Source: Palsa-461 sp963768185
GTDB lineage: Bacteria > Actinomycetota > Acidimicrobiia > Acidimicrobiales > RAAP-2
NCBI GenBank assembly: GCA_963768185.1
Contig: CAVYGS010000001.1
Location: 186,001 to 250,000 of the forward strand
Direction of reading: 5' to 3'
DNA length: 64,000 bases
Position numbers and translations under genes: made by a program. Below the pieces are notes generated by a model, which saw nothing but the letters and a program-made list of their open reading frames with translations, had not been told where the DNA came from and did no database searches. This document shows positions 24,290 through 35,200 of this stretch, piece after piece (the stretch's first letter is position 1; the number at the start of each line of letters is the position of its first letter).

Positions 24290-25273
24290 CTAGTCGATCG
24301 AGCGGACCGACTCGGGTTCTTCGGCCAGCGTCGGGAGCACGACCGGTTCCTCCAACAGCGGCATCTCGGGCTCTTTGACCTGGGACTTTGCGTTGGCGAG
24401 CAACAGGACGCTCACGAAGACCGCGACGAACCCGACGATGCGCAGCGCGAGCTTCCAGTCGGCGGCCGGGAGGTGCTCGCCGAAGATGACCGTGCCGACG
24501 GCCACCACGTAGACGCTCGAGACGACGTTGGAGACCGGCACCACGACCGATGCCGGGCAGCGCTGGAGGGCCGTCTGGAACAAGAGCAGCCCGAACACCG
24601 ACGTCGCCACCAGCGCGTAGAGGTACGGGGACGCCAGCACGTGGGGAATCGACTCCCACACGCCGCGCTTTTCGACGATGGCCGAGACGGCCTTGGTCGC
24701 GAGCGACGCGACCCCGTACATGAGACCGGAGGCCAGTCCGAACAACGGCGCGCGCACCGCGGCCCGGCGGACGCCACCGTCGCGCAGGCGGTCGGCCAAG
24801 AGGAACAGCCAGAACGCCACGGCGATGGTCGGGACCGCCGCCGCGACGAGCGAGCCGAAGGCGCCTTGGGTCCCGGCTTGGTCGCTCGCCGAGTCGAGGG
24901 AGAGGCTGATGGAGAGCAGGGCCAGGGCGACGAGCGCGATCGCCGCCCACTCACGCCGGCCGAGATGCTCCTTCAACGTCACGTGGCTGAGCACCAGCAG
25001 CACCACGATGCCCGACACGAAGATCGGCTGGACCACCGAGATGGGCACGAGCGAGAGGGCGAGCACCTGGAGCCCGAGGCCCACCAGCATCGAGCAGAAC
25101 CCGATCACCCACACCGGTGAGGACACCACCGAGCCCACCAGGTGCCACAGGCGCCGAGCGTGGACCGACTCCATGTCGCCCAGCGCGTGCTTCTCTAAGA
25201 CGAAGCCGACGTTGTAGAGGACCGCAGAGATCGCGCTGACGAGGACGCCCGCCGCGAGGTGCGTGTGGGTCAC
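24290..25273 (-). CDS. DMT-superfamily (EamA-like) membrane transporter
   Basis: A 327-residue protein with nine or ten membrane helices in two similar halves (VLVSAISAVLYNVGFVLEKH through VVLLVLSHVTLKEHLGRREW; then SSVYVVAVGTVIFGEHLPAA). Each half ends with the EamA-type Glu-His motif (LKEHL, FGEHL). The C-terminus is an acidic tail. The GTG start at 25273 overlaps the methyltransferase stop by 4 bases; the open frame upstream of it is antisense to that gene. In this locus it may flip a lipid-linked glycan or export a precursor, which is inference. Confidence 0.8.
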   Translation of the reverse strand: MTHTHLAAGVLVSAISAVLYNVGFVLEKHALGDMESVHARRLWHLVGSVVSSPVWVIGFCSMLVGLGLQVLALSLVPISVVQPIFVSGIVVLLVLSHVTLKEHLGRREWAAIALVALALLSISLSLDSASDQAGTQGAFGSLVAAAVPTIAVAFWLFLLADRLRDGGVRRAAVRAPLFGLASGLMYGVASLATKAVSAIVEKRGVWESIPHVLASPYLYALVATSVFGLLLFQTALQRCPASVVVPVSNVVSSVYVVAVGTVIFGEHLPAADWKLALRIVGFVAVFVSVLLLANAKSQVKEPEMPLLEEPVVLPTLAEEPESVRSID

Positions 25274-26130
25274 GGGCGGGCCCTCGGCTTGGAGTCGGCC
25301 AGGCGGCACATGACGAGGAGCAGGTTCCAGGTCGCGAGCTCGCGCACGGCGGGAAGGTGGACGACGAAGCGCATCCAGTGCGGGGAGTAGCGGGGGAGCG
25401 CGTCGACGAGCACCGCCCTGTCCGAGAACGACCGGGCCATGCGCAGCGCCGAGCCGACGTGGAACGGGAAGAGCGAGACCCCGTACAGATTCTTGGGTGG
25501 GTGCCCCGTCTTGGCCTCGTACCGCCGCGCCGCCCGCTCGCCGCCGAGGTAGTGCCACGGCGCGGTCTCGTGTCCGCCCCACGGCGAGTACCACGCGGTG
25601 AACGAGACGTAGAGCAGGCCCCCGGGGCGCGTCACCCGGATCATCTCGGCCACCAGTGCGGTCGGGTTGGCGACGTGCTCGAGCACGTTGGAGGAGAAGG
25701 CGAGATCGGCGACCCCGTCCTCGAAGGGGAGCCGGTACCCGTCGCCCGCGATGGTGGCGCCCGGAGCCCGGCGGCCGGCCTGCACGGCAAGGCGGTGGCG
25801 CTCGGCGGGGGTCGGACGGGCCGGGTCTTGTGGTCGGAACGTGCGCTCGATCAGGGTGTCGGGCTCCACCAGCACGGAACGGGCCCCAGCCTCGGTGAAC
25901 GCCTCGGTGAAGTAGCCGCCGCCGCCGCCCACGTCCACCACGGTCCGGCCGGCCAGCTCGGTGTACTCCCGGATCTGGCGGATCGTGTCGAGGGCGACGA
26001 CCCTATAGAAGGTTTCGGGGTCGGGCTGCTCGAGCCGGAAGACCCGGGCGAGCGCGATCGAGCGGGCCAGCCCTTTGGCGGGCACCGTGGGGAGCGTCCG
26101 GGCGCGGCGCTGCGCGGTCGTCGACGCCAT
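25270..26130 (-). CDS. SAM-dependent class I methyltransferase
   Basis: A 286-residue protein with the Methyltransf_11-type Rossmann core: motif I GRTVVDVGGGGGYFTEAF, acidic loop SVLVEPD, motif II GDGYRLPFEDGVADLAFSSN and LEHVANPTALVAEMIRVTRP. The C-terminal part (YSPWGGHETAPWHYLGG) matches methyltransferases coded near glycan and AftD-type genes in actinobacteria. The frame stays open far upstream by chance. The ATG at 26130 is preceded by a TACGCT box, which fixes the start. It probably methylates a sugar of the envelope polymer. Confidence 0.88.
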   Translation of the reverse strand: MASTTAQRRARTLPTVPAKGLARSIALARVFRLEQPDPETFYRVVALDTIRQIREYTELAGRTVVDVGGGGGYFTEAFTEAGARSVLVEPDTLIERTFRPQDPARPTPAERHRLAVQAGRRAPGATIAGDGYRLPFEDGVADLAFSSNVLEHVANPTALVAEMIRVTRPGGLLYVSFTAWYSPWGGHETAPWHYLGGERAARRYEAKTGHPPKNLYGVSLFPFHVGSALRMARSFSDRAVLVDALPRYSPHWMRFVVHLPAVRELATWNLLLVMCRLADSKPRARP

Positions 26131-26138
26131 GGTGGCCC

Positions 26139-26144
26139 AGCGTA
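26139..26144 (-). promoter_or_regulatory. -10 box TACGCT for a leaderless start (minus strand)
   Basis: On the minus strand TACGCT ends 8 nt before the methyltransferase ATG at 26130, the same layout as the other leaderless starts in this window. Confidence 0.55.
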
Positions 26145-26180
26145 ACGTCGATGGTCGGGGCGTCGGCTGCTCCGCCGGCA

Positions 26181-27141
26181 TCAGCCGAGCTCCGGACCGG
26201 GCTTGGGCAGCAGCAGCCCGTCGTAGCCGGGGAGTGGCTGGTCGTCGGGGCAGGCCCCCGGGCCGCCGATGCCGAAGTTGTAGCGCGGGTCGGCGGTCCA
26301 GGGCCCGATCTGCCATCCGGAGGCCGGCGGTCCGAGCCCGAGCATCGACTGCATATCGCCCACCACGAGCTGGCCCAGCTCCGCCGCTCCGAAGGGGCAC
26401 AGATGGACGTTGTCGAGTTGGCGGATCCGCACCAACGATCCGCTCGGGGTCTCGGTCCAGGTGAGGAACCGCCCGCCGGGTGCGAACAGCTGCGAGGTCG
26501 TCAGGTAGGCCACATGGCCGGGGAACACCGACACCATGCTCCGGGCGATGCGGTCCCAGGCGTCCTGTTCCTGGGTGACCTCGAGCCAGTACCGCGCCCG
26601 CTCTGCGGGGGAGAACAAGAAGGTGTTGGGGCCGACCGGCGGGTACTGCAACAAGACGACCAGCTGGACCCCGTCGCCCGGCTCCGTCCAGACCCGGATG
26701 GCCTGCGCCAGCAGGGAGGCATACAGCTTGGGGTCGTTGCCGGCCAGGGTGTCGTCCCACGCCCAGGTGCCGATGATGACCTGGGGTTGGTAGTCCTCCA
26801 GGATCTGCTGGCTTTGCGGGATCCATGCGGGCTGCGTGGTGAGACCCCACCCCCCGAAGGAGGAGTCGGCAACGACGGTGGCCTCCCCCGTCGCCGCCAG
26901 CGCGGCGGCGATCGCTGGCGAGGCGTCGTTCATCACGCTGTCGCCCAGGATCCACACCCGCACCGGGTCCGACTGGCTCGGCGAAAGGCTCGCCATGTGG
27001 AAGCCCGGCGGGACGATCGGGACGGCGGGGGACGCCGCCCCCGCTGCCGGGCGCGGCCCAGCTCAGCGCCGACGCCACGATCGCGCCGAACGAGAGCAGC
27101 GCGCACGCCCCCCGCGGCCCCCTGCCGCCCCCTGCCGCCAT
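26181..27141 (-). CDS. Exported SGNH-hydrolase-like protein (one frameshift)
   Basis: The mature part has the SGNH block I serine region (VRVWILGDSVMNDASPAI), block III-like IIGTWAWDD and a late LDNVHLCPFGAAEL that supplies the catalytic His. The signal peptide lies upstream in another frame: ATG 27141 gives MAAGGGRGPRGACALLSFGA followed by a hydrophobic stretch ending SALSWAAP. Removing one base near 27052 (GCG-CCC-G-GCA) joins it to AAGAASPAVPIVPPGF and the SGNH domain, for 319 residues. It is probably an esterase or O-acetyl-ester hydrolase acting on the envelope glycan, in step with the acyltransferases nearby. Confidence 0.7.
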
Positions 27142-27345
27142 GGTGGCCGCCGAGCCTACCCAAGCGCCCTTGTCCGCCATCGGCAGCGGGTGTTCAGCCT
27201 GGTGGGCTGGGGGCCCCGGCCGGTAGTGTGTGCGGACGCTCCGGGCGGGGGGAATCCGATCGAGCGAGGCGGCAACGCGGTGCGCAACCCGGCGTGCCCA
27301 ATGGGGGCCGTCGCCCAGACACGCATGCCACTGAGGGTGTTCCCA

Positions 27346-28531
27346 ATGGGTCAGCACAGCGCCAACGCCCAGGAAAGGCTGCACACGCGCGTCGAGGAGT
27401 CGGGCATCCGCCGTGTCGACGTGGTGGCCTGGCGGGACCTGGACGATCCCGAGGCCGGCGGCTCGGAGCTCCACGCCCACGAGGTCCTGACCCGCTGGGC
27501 CGCGGCCGGCGTCGACGTGCGGCTCTGGACCTCGCGGGTGGACGGGGCGGCCCGGGCGGTCGAGCGGGGCGGCTACCTGGCCCATCGCGAGGGTGGTCGC
27601 TACGCGGTGTTCCCGAGGACGATCGCCCGGGGCCTCTCCCGCCACGATCGGCGCCGGCGACGGGGTCGTCGAGATCTGGAACGGCATGCCCTTCTTCTCT
27701 CCGGTGTGGGCGCGCCGGCCCCGGGTCATCTTCCTGCACCACGTGCACGCCGAGATGTGGCAGATGGTGCTCTCCGCACGCCTGGCTCGGCTCGGCTCGG
27801 ACCATCGAGCAGCGGCTTGCCCCGCCCGCTGTATCGCCGCGACGCGATCGTCACGCTGTCGGCGTCGTCCAAGGCCGAGATCGTCGAGCGCCTCGGCTTC
27901 GCGGAGGGCCGGGTAACCGTGGCGTCGCCGGGCATCGACCCCCGCTTCACCGAGGGGGTGGCGAAGGACCCCGATCCGCTCGTCGTGGCCGTGGGCCGCC
28001 TCGTGCCGGTGAAGCGGTTCGACTGGTTCATCGACGCCATGGCCAAGCTGCGCGCCGACCACCCGGGGCTGCGGGCCGTCGTCGTCGGTGAGGGCTACGA
28101 GCGCCCCGCCCTCGAGGCGCGGGTGCGTGCCGCCGGGGCCGAGCAGTGGCTCACCCTCCCGGGACGGGTGAGCGACGCGGCCCTGGTCGAGCTGTACCGG
28201 CGCGCCTGGTTGCTCGTATCCACGTCGGCCCGGGAGGGCTGGGGGATGACGCTGACCGAGGCCGGCGCGTGCGGCACCCCGACGGTCGCGACGCGGATCG
28301 CCGGACACGAAGATGCGCTCGTCGACGGTGTCTCCGGCGTCCTCGTCGACTCCATGGAGGACGTCGCCACCGCGGCGTAGCGCGATCCTGGCCGACGACG
28401 AGCTCCGGGCCCGTCTCGCCGAAGGCGCGCTCGCCGTGTCCCGACGCTTCGTCTGGGACGAAACGGCGCTTACGACCTTCGGGGTCCTCGCCGACGAGGC
28501 CGGTCGCCTGAGGGGGAGCCGGCGGGCGTGA
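27346..28531 (+). CDS. Family 4 glycosyltransferase (four +1 frameshifts)
   Basis: Four frames join into a 393-residue GT-B enzyme. The N-terminus DVVAWRDLDDPEAGGSELHA is typical of actinobacterial GT4 proteins. VVEIWNGMPFFSPVWARRPR and VIFLHHVHAEMWQMVL follow in the second frame. The C-terminal donor domain (VAVGRLVPVKRFDWFIDAMA, then STSAREGWGMTLTEAGACGT with the EX7E motif) is in the first frame again, and ILADDELRARLAEG at the end is in another. The corrections are one extra base each near 27645, 27800, 27830 and 28374, giving 1182 coding bases, an exact multiple of three. ATG 27346 has a GAGGGTG ribosome-binding site. It adds a sugar on the cytoplasmic side and overlaps the acyltransferase start. 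Confidence 0.75.
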
Positions 28532-29972
28532 CCGACGTGACGACCACCCGGGAACTGCCGTCGACCGATCCCGAGGGCGAGTCGTCCAAGCCCGAGAGCG
28601 AGTCGTCGGACCCCGAGGGCGAGCCGGCAGACGCCGAGGGGGAGCCGGCCGACCCGGCCCCGCCCGAGGAGGTCGAGATCGAGCCCGGCCAGGAGGCACC
28701 GACTCCGGTGCGCCCCCCGCGGTTTCCAGGGTTCGACGGGCTTCGCGCCGATCGCAGCCGGGACCGTCGTCGGTGTGCACGTCGGGTTCGTCTCGGGGCT
28801 GACGTTGCGCAACCCGTCGGTCGGGATCTACACGTCGCGCCTCGAGATCGGCGTGGCGGTCTTCTTCTTGATCTCGGGCTTCCTCCTGTACCGCCCCTTC
28901 GCGGTGGCCCACCTGACGGCCGAGCGGCACCCGGCGAACCGGCGCCTTCTGGATGCGCCGGCTGCTCCGGATCGTGCCCGCGTACTGGGTGGCGCTGTTC
29001 GTGACCACGACCATCCTGCATGCCGACGGCATGGGCCCCGGCGGCTGGTCTGCGTACGTTTCGCACTACCTGTTCGCGCAGATCTACATCCCGGCCCAGG
29101 CGCTGGGCGGGATCACCCAGGCCTGGACCCTGAGCGTCGAGATGTCCTTCTACCTGTTGCTCCCGCTCTACGCCCTCTACATCGGCCGGAACGCGGCGCG
29201 TCGCACACCCAACCAGCGCCTCGTGCGCGAGGTGAGCTTCCTCCTTGTCCTCGTCGTCATCAGCCTGGCCTGGCGGTTCTGGGTGCTCTCCAACCAGCTC
29301 GGCCACGGCGCGGTCTTCTCGGCCATGACAGTGTGGCTCCCGGCCGAGCTCGACCTGTTCGCGCTCGGCATGCTGCTGGCTGTGCTGAGCGGCTGGGCGC
29401 ATCTGCGCGACGCCGAGCCGCGCTGGATGTCCGCCGGTTGGTTCCCCTGGGCCAGCTGGCTGCTTGCCGCGGTCTGTTTTGTCGGAGTGAGCCACCTGGG
29501 GCTCCCCCGCGCCGCGCTCTACACCAAGACCTACGCGGACATCTCCCGCCAGACGCTCTATGGAGCGTTCGCGTTCTTCCTCCTCCTGCCTGCGGTGTTC
29601 GGGCCCCAGGACCGCGGGCTCGTGCGCCGGTTCCTGCGCTCGTGGCCCATGGCCTCGCTCGGTGCGATTTCCTACGGCCTCTACCTCTGGCACCAGACGC
29701 TGCTCAGCGAGCTCGTGAAGTACTACCCACGCCTGTTCGGCATGAAGGTCTTTTTCAACGTGGCGTTCTGGGGGATGTTCGGCGAGGTCTTCGGGGCGAC
29801 GATCGTCGTCGCGGCGCTGAGCTACTTCATCGTTGAGAAGCCGGCGCTGCGGGCCAAGCGATTCTTCGCTTGGTTCTCCTCGCCGAGAAGCCCCACCGCG
29901 CGACCGACCGACCCCGGTGGCGGTGACCCGGCGGCGCTCGGCCCGATCCCGGCGGTCCCGCTTCCGACGTAG
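28528..29972 (+). CDS. Membrane acyltransferase, acyltransferase-3/OafA type (two +1 frameshifts)
   Basis: A 480-residue protein after removing one base near 28750 and one near 28945. A proline/glutamate-rich cytoplasmic N-terminus of about 65 residues precedes FPGFDGLRAIAAGTVVGVHV, the family's first helix with the Arg motif. SRLEIGVAVFFLISGFLLYR, ITQAWTLSVEMSFYLLLPLY and ISYGLYLWHQTLLSEL are the other conserved segments. Such proteins move acetyl or longer acyl groups onto extracytoplasmic sugars. GTG start overlaps the GT4 stop. Confidence 0.8.
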
Positions 29973-30057
29973 CGACGCCGCCCGCCCGGGTGCTTCGAGC
30001 GCGGTCTGGAAGACTGGGCCGCGCTCGGCTCCGGTCTCGAGGGGAGGGTCCGACCAG

Positions 30058-32181
30058 GTGGCGAACCTCGTTCGAAAAGGCCGGGGGACGTCGCGGCGGA
30101 CGTGGGTCCCGGGCGGGCCGGAGCCCGACGCCCCGCCGGGGCCGCCGAGTCTCGGCTATGTGCCCGCCCTCGACGGTGTGCGGGCGTTCGCCGTCGCCGG
30201 CGTCATGGCCTTCCACGGGGGGGTGCCTTTCCTGCCGGCGGGGTTCCTCGGCGTCGACTCCTTCTTCGTGCTTTCGGGCTTTCTCATCACCTCGCTGCTC
30301 CTCGGCGAATGGCGGCAGAGGATGACCATCAGGTTGCGGCGGTTCTGGGCCCGGCGCGCCCGTCGATTGCTGCCGGCCCTGGTCGCCGTGGTGCTCTTCG
30401 TCGTGTTCTACGCCCGCTACGCGGTGCCCGCCGGGACCTACCCGGGCTTGCGCGGCGACGCCCTGAGCGCGCTGTTTTATTTCGCAAACTGGCACTTCAT
30501 CGCGACCGGCGGGAACTACTTCGTGCAGACCGGCCCGGTGTCGCTTCTGACCCACACGTGGTCGCTCGCGATCGAAGAGCAGTTTTACGTGGTCTGGCCG
30601 CTCGTCGTGTTGGCCGTGCTGCGATGGTCGAAGAGCCTTCGCCTGCTGCTCGGGATCTGCGTCGTCGGCGCGCTCGGCTCGGCCATCGAGATGGCGCTCT
30701 TGTACCACCCGGGGACGGACCCCACCCGGCTCTACTACGGCACCGACACCCACGCCCAGTGCCTGCTGGTCGGGGCCGCCCTTGCCGTCGCCCTGGCGCT
30801 GGTCGCCGAACGGTCGGCGGCCGGGTCGCCCGTCTCGGCCGCCGACCCGCTCTGGAGTCCGAAGAGCCCTGCGGTGCGCCGGGCTCTCGGGGCGCTCGGG
30901 TTGGCCGGGGCGACGGCGACCGGCATCTTGTGGTGGCGGCTCGCGTACACGGGGAACTTCTTGTGGCGGGGTGGGTTCCTCGTGGTGGCGCTCGCCACTG
31001 CGGCGGTGTTGTTCTGTGCGGTCTGTTCCCCCGGATCGCTGCTCGGCCGCTTCTTGTCGATCGCGCCGCTGCGCTACCTCGGACGGATCTCCTACGGCCT
31101 GTATCTCTGGCACTTCCCGCTGTTCCAGTGGCTCGACGCGGCGCGCGTCGGCCTCACCGGCTATCCGCTGTTCGGGGTCCGGGCCGGGGTCACCCTCGCC
31201 GTGGCCACCGTTTCGTTCTACGCCCTCGAGCGGCCCATTCGTCATGGGGACGTGCTTCGGCGTTGGCGGGCCTGGGTCGCGACGCCGACCGCGATTGCCG
31301 CCGCGGCCGTCGCGACCCTGCTGACCACGTCGGGCGCGGGGGCGGCGGCCGCGGGCCTCCCGGGCCCACTGCCGCCTCCGCCCAGCTCGGTCGCGCCGAG
31401 CGCCGTCGCCGGCACCGTCCCGGCTTCGGGTCCCTCGAAGACAGTGCTCCTCCTCGGCGACAGCACCGCGGTCACGTTCGGTTTCGGGTTGTCTGTCGAC
31501 GCCGCCAAGTACGGCGCGACGCTCCAGGACCACGGCATCGTGCAGTGCGGTGTGGCCATGGTCGAGGACGTCCAGACCGGCGCCACCGAGGAGCCGCCCG
31601 GGCCGCCCTGCCGGCCCGACACCCCGGTCGCCCAACAGTGGCCGGCGATCTGGACCTCCTACGTCGAGCAGTACCAACCGGCGGTGGTGGCGATCCTGGT
31701 CGGGCGGTGGGAGGTGAGCAACGTCAAGTGGCAAGGCCAGTGGACGAACATCACCAACCCGGCCTTCGCGAGCTACGTCCGTCAGCAGCTCAACGAGGCC
31801 GTCACCATCGGTGCTTCCCAGGGAGCACACGTCGTCCTGTTCGGCGCGCCCTGCTACGACAGCGGCGAGCAGCCGAGCGGTGCGCCGTGGCCGGCCGACG
31901 CGACCGCCCGCGTCGACCATTTCAACGCGATCGCGCGTGAGGTGGTGGCCAGCAACCTCCTGACGACCTCTTATGTCGACCTTGACTCGTTGTTCTGCCC
32001 GAGTGGGCGGTTCGCCTCATCGATCAACGGCGTGATCGTGAGATCGCCCGACGGGATCCACTTCCCGTATTTCAAATTCGGTGCCTCGAATGCCGCCGAC
32101 CCCGACACCCTGGCCGAGGTCTACCGCTTCGGAGATTGGCTCGGCCCCCGGGTGTGGCCTGAGATCCTCGGCGAGCCCTGA
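30058..32181 (+). CDS. Acyltransferase-3 fused to a C-terminal SGNH domain (OatA-like)
   Basis: A 707-residue protein. The N-terminal membrane domain has YVPALDGVRAFAVAGVMAFH, GFLGVDSFFVLSGFLITSLL, RRFWARRARRLLPAL, HTWSLAIEEQFYVVWPL and ISYGLYLWHFPLFQWLD. After a proline-rich linker near residue 445 the outer SGNH domain carries VLLLGDSTAVTFGFGL with the catalytic Ser and SPDGIHF with the Asp-x-x-His pair. This is the architecture of peptidoglycan and glycan O-acetyltransferases such as OatA. The GTG at 30058 follows a GGGAGGG ribosome-binding site; the open frame upstream overlaps the previous gene. Confidence 0.9.
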   Translation: MANLVRKGRGTSRRTWVPGGPEPDAPPGPPSLGYVPALDGVRAFAVAGVMAFHGGVPFLPAGFLGVDSFFVLSGFLITSLLLGEWRQRMTIRLRRFWARRARRLLPALVAVVLFVVFYARYAVPAGTYPGLRGDALSALFYFANWHFIATGGNYFVQTGPVSLLTHTWSLAIEEQFYVVWPLVVLAVLRWSKSLRLLLGICVVGALGSAIEMALLYHPGTDPTRLYYGTDTHAQCLLVGAALAVALALVAERSAAGSPVSAADPLWSPKSPAVRRALGALGLAGATATGILWWRLAYTGNFLWRGGFLVVALATAAVLFCAVCSPGSLLGRFLSIAPLRYLGRISYGLYLWHFPLFQWLDAARVGLTGYPLFGVRAGVTLAVATVSFYALERPIRHGDVLRRWRAWVATPTAIAAAAVATLLTTSGAGAAAAGLPGPLPPPPSSVAPSAVAGTVPASGPSKTVLLLGDSTAVTFGFGLSVDAAKYGATLQDHGIVQCGVAMVEDVQTGATEEPPGPPCRPDTPVAQQWPAIWTSYVEQYQPAVVAILVGRWEVSNVKWQGQWTNITNPAFASYVRQQLNEAVTIGASQGAHVVLFGAPCYDSGEQPSGAPWPADATARVDHFNAIAREVVASNLLTTSYVDLDSLFCPSGRFASSINGVIVRSPDGIHFPYFKFGASNAADPDTLAEVYRFGDWLGPRVWPEILGEP

Positions 32182-32258
32182 ACGGTCGCGATCGCGGCTG
32201 ACCGGTGGGATCGGCGTTCCGGGCACCGAGACCGATTCGGGTGCCTGATCGGTGCCGC

Positions 32259-35200
32259 TCACTCCTGTGGTCCGACCTCGCCGGTGTCCGCTGGGGTCTC
32301 AACTGCCCCAGCTGCGGCGTCGTCACTGACGGCTTCCGAGGTCGCCTCGGGCGTCGAGTCGGATCTGTCCACGCCGGCCGCGGTCACGGCCTCGCCAACC
32401 TCCTGGGGTGGGGCCTCAGCGGTCTCAGCGAGTGGCTCCTCCTCGGGCAGGGGAAGGTCCACGGATGCGGTGGGCTCATCGACGAGAGGTGCCTCGTCGT
32501 CGACGGGCAGCGTCTCGCCGTCAGGGGAGGTCTTGGCGAGTGGCGCCTCCTCGGCCACGGGTGGGGTCACCGATGCGGTGGGCTCATCGAGGTGAGATGT
32601 CTCGTCGTCGACGGGCACCGTGTCGAACTCCTGGGACGGTGATGCGGCGAGCGCCGGCAGCGGCTGCCAGGGACGCCACCGAGTGACCTCGACGACGGTG
32701 CCAGCGACGAGGGCGATCACGGCCATCCAGGCGAGCGTGTTGGCGTCGGGGAACGCGGCGGCCCAACCGATGTTGGAGATGTAGCGGAAGTTGATCTGGG
32801 TCTGCGCCACGTAGTCACCGGTCGCGGCGAGGAGGATGACCGGCACCAGCACGAACAGCGGCCTGCTGCGTCGCACCAGGCACCCGAGGACGACCGCGGC
32901 AGCGATGATCGGCGCCGCGAGCGGCGCGGTGACCGCGCCGGCGACGCCGCCGGTGACGATCGCGGCGAGCCCGATGACGAGCCAGTGGGGCCGCGGCCCC
33001 CCGGTGTCGAGGAACGACGTGAGCACCGGGACGCGTTGGTCGGGGTCGTCATAGAGGACGGCCCTTTTGGCTCGCCGGAGCTCCCGGCGTGTCGGGACGG
33101 CCGACGCGGGCGACGCGGCGTGGGGCTCGTCGTTTCCCTCGCCCGTCGCGTCGCCTCTCCGTCGGCGCAACCGTCGCGGGAGCCGCCGCAGTCGTCGGGT
33201 GCTGTTCCACGCCGCACCCAGCATCGACGGCGGCAGCACGACGAGGGCGCCACTCACGAGCAGGGTCGCCGCGGAGGCGAGCAGCGCGACGTCCACCACC
33301 TCCTGGGGCGTCCAGGTCATCTCGAACACGTGGGTACCGACAGTCGCCGGGCCCGAGATCAGCCACCCGTTCGCGTACCCGTCGATCAGGCTCGACGAGC
33401 CGAACGAGGCCCCCCCTTTCACCGAGGCCTTCCAGCCCTTGGACTGGCTCTGTCCGAGCACGAGCCAGAACGGGCTGCCGGTCCCGGTCACCTTGACCTC
33501 GACGTGGGTGCGGTCTTGGTGGAGGACCTTCACCGAGGGGGTCGCCGGGGTCGGCGGGCTGAGGTCCGGGACCGTGCCGACCAGGGTGAGCGGCTGGGCG
33601 GCGCCGCCCGCGGCCGAGGTGAGCCACAGCGCGTCGACGTCCAGGCCGGCCGCCTGGTAGGGCGAGGTCTGGACGACGTGCTGGCCGGCGCTGAGCGTGA
33701 TGCCGTTGGCCGAGTTGCCGCAACCCGAGATCTCGAGGGCGCCGCCTTGCAGCGCGTTGGCCGACGTGCCGGTGATCCGGATGTCGATCGGCGTCCCGTC
33801 GATGCTGAGCAGGTTCGAGAAGCACTGCGAGGGGATGGTCGCCGGGGTCGGCGGGGCGACGACGCCGGGGATCCCGACCTCGGCGATCCCGACCGGGAAC
33901 GTCTGTTGGCCGGTCCCGTAGTAGTCGAGCTCGTGCAGCGCGCGGAACTTGTCAATGGTGATGCGCACCGTCTGGCCGGTGAGGGCCGGGAAGCTCACCG
34001 GATCTGCGGTGGTCGAGCCCTGGGCGCGCCCCTTGCCGTCGGGGACGGGGGGCAGCGTGACGACGCGCGAGCCGCTGCTGGTCGTGATCGTGACCTCGGT
34101 CGGGATCGAGTGCCGCCCGTCGGTCACCAGCTGCAGGTTGAGGTGGTCGAAGGTGACCGGTCGGTCGAAGGAGTACTGGATCCAGCCCCCGACCTGGTTG
34201 CCGAACCCGGGCATCCACGATGTCGTGGGGTTGCCGTCGATCGCGGAGTACGCGCTGGCGCTGAGGTCACCCGGCAGCCGGCCCGACGAGTTGGTGAACA
34301 CGACCTCAGCCTCGGGGGAGCTCACGGCCTGTTGGTCGTCCACCGTCACCGGAGTGCGGCCGACCAGCTGGTCGATCACCGGATCGGGGTCCAGGGCAGA
34401 GATCCGAAGGGTCCCGCCGATGGAGAAGCTCCGCGCCCTGGGCAACGTGAAGCTCCGTGACATGTCCGGCTCGGGGTCGCTGCGCGGCGGGACGTCCGCG
34501 GCGCGGATGCGGTTCATGAGGATCACGAGCGCGTGGTCGATCGACGAGGTCCCGGACTGCGCGAGCAACGCGGTGGGCAAGCGCAGCGTCTGGACGACCG
34601 GCGCGACGCCCGGGATGGCGACGGTGGCGAACCCGACCCCGCTCAAGCCGTTGTAGTTCTCCCGGATCCCCGAGCTGGTGGCGTCGACCGTGATGGTCAT
34701 GGTCGTGAAGGTGCGGGTCGGGAAGTCGATCACCTGGCCCGGCTCGCGCCGCGAGATCGCGATGAGCTTCCGGGTGACGGGGGAGCGCCCGTTGAAGTGC
34801 ACCGTGACCTTCGTGATCCACCTGTTGCGGGGGCCGGTCTGGGGCTGCAGCAGGAGGATGTGGTTGGTCGTCACCGGCTTGGACAGGGTGACCTTCAGCG
34901 ACTCGTCGGTGCCGGGGTAGAAGGCGCCCTCGGCCCAGCGGGTGTCGGGGTTCCCGTCGAACGCGTTGTAGGCCGAGTCCTCGGGGGTGTTGGTGATGGG
35001 GTTGCCGTAGTTGGTGGCCTGCACGGCGACGACATTCGAGAGGGTGGTCACCGTCTGGTACGCGGTGCCGGCGGGCACCGGGTTCAACGCGACCTCCTGG
35101 GGGTTCGACTTGAGCGGCCCGTAGTTGGCCTGCTCGACGTAACCGGTGTTGTCGTTGATGGTGCCGAAGGTGTCCAGCTGGCGCTGGTTGGTGTCGGTGA

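Noticed and set aside
25270..28812. A 1180-codon minus-strand open frame covering methyltransferase, SGNH and GT4 regions as one protein
   Set aside because: Only its last 286 codons match a family; the rest is antisense or out of frame to recognisable genes. The ATG at 26130 with a TACGCT box is the real start.
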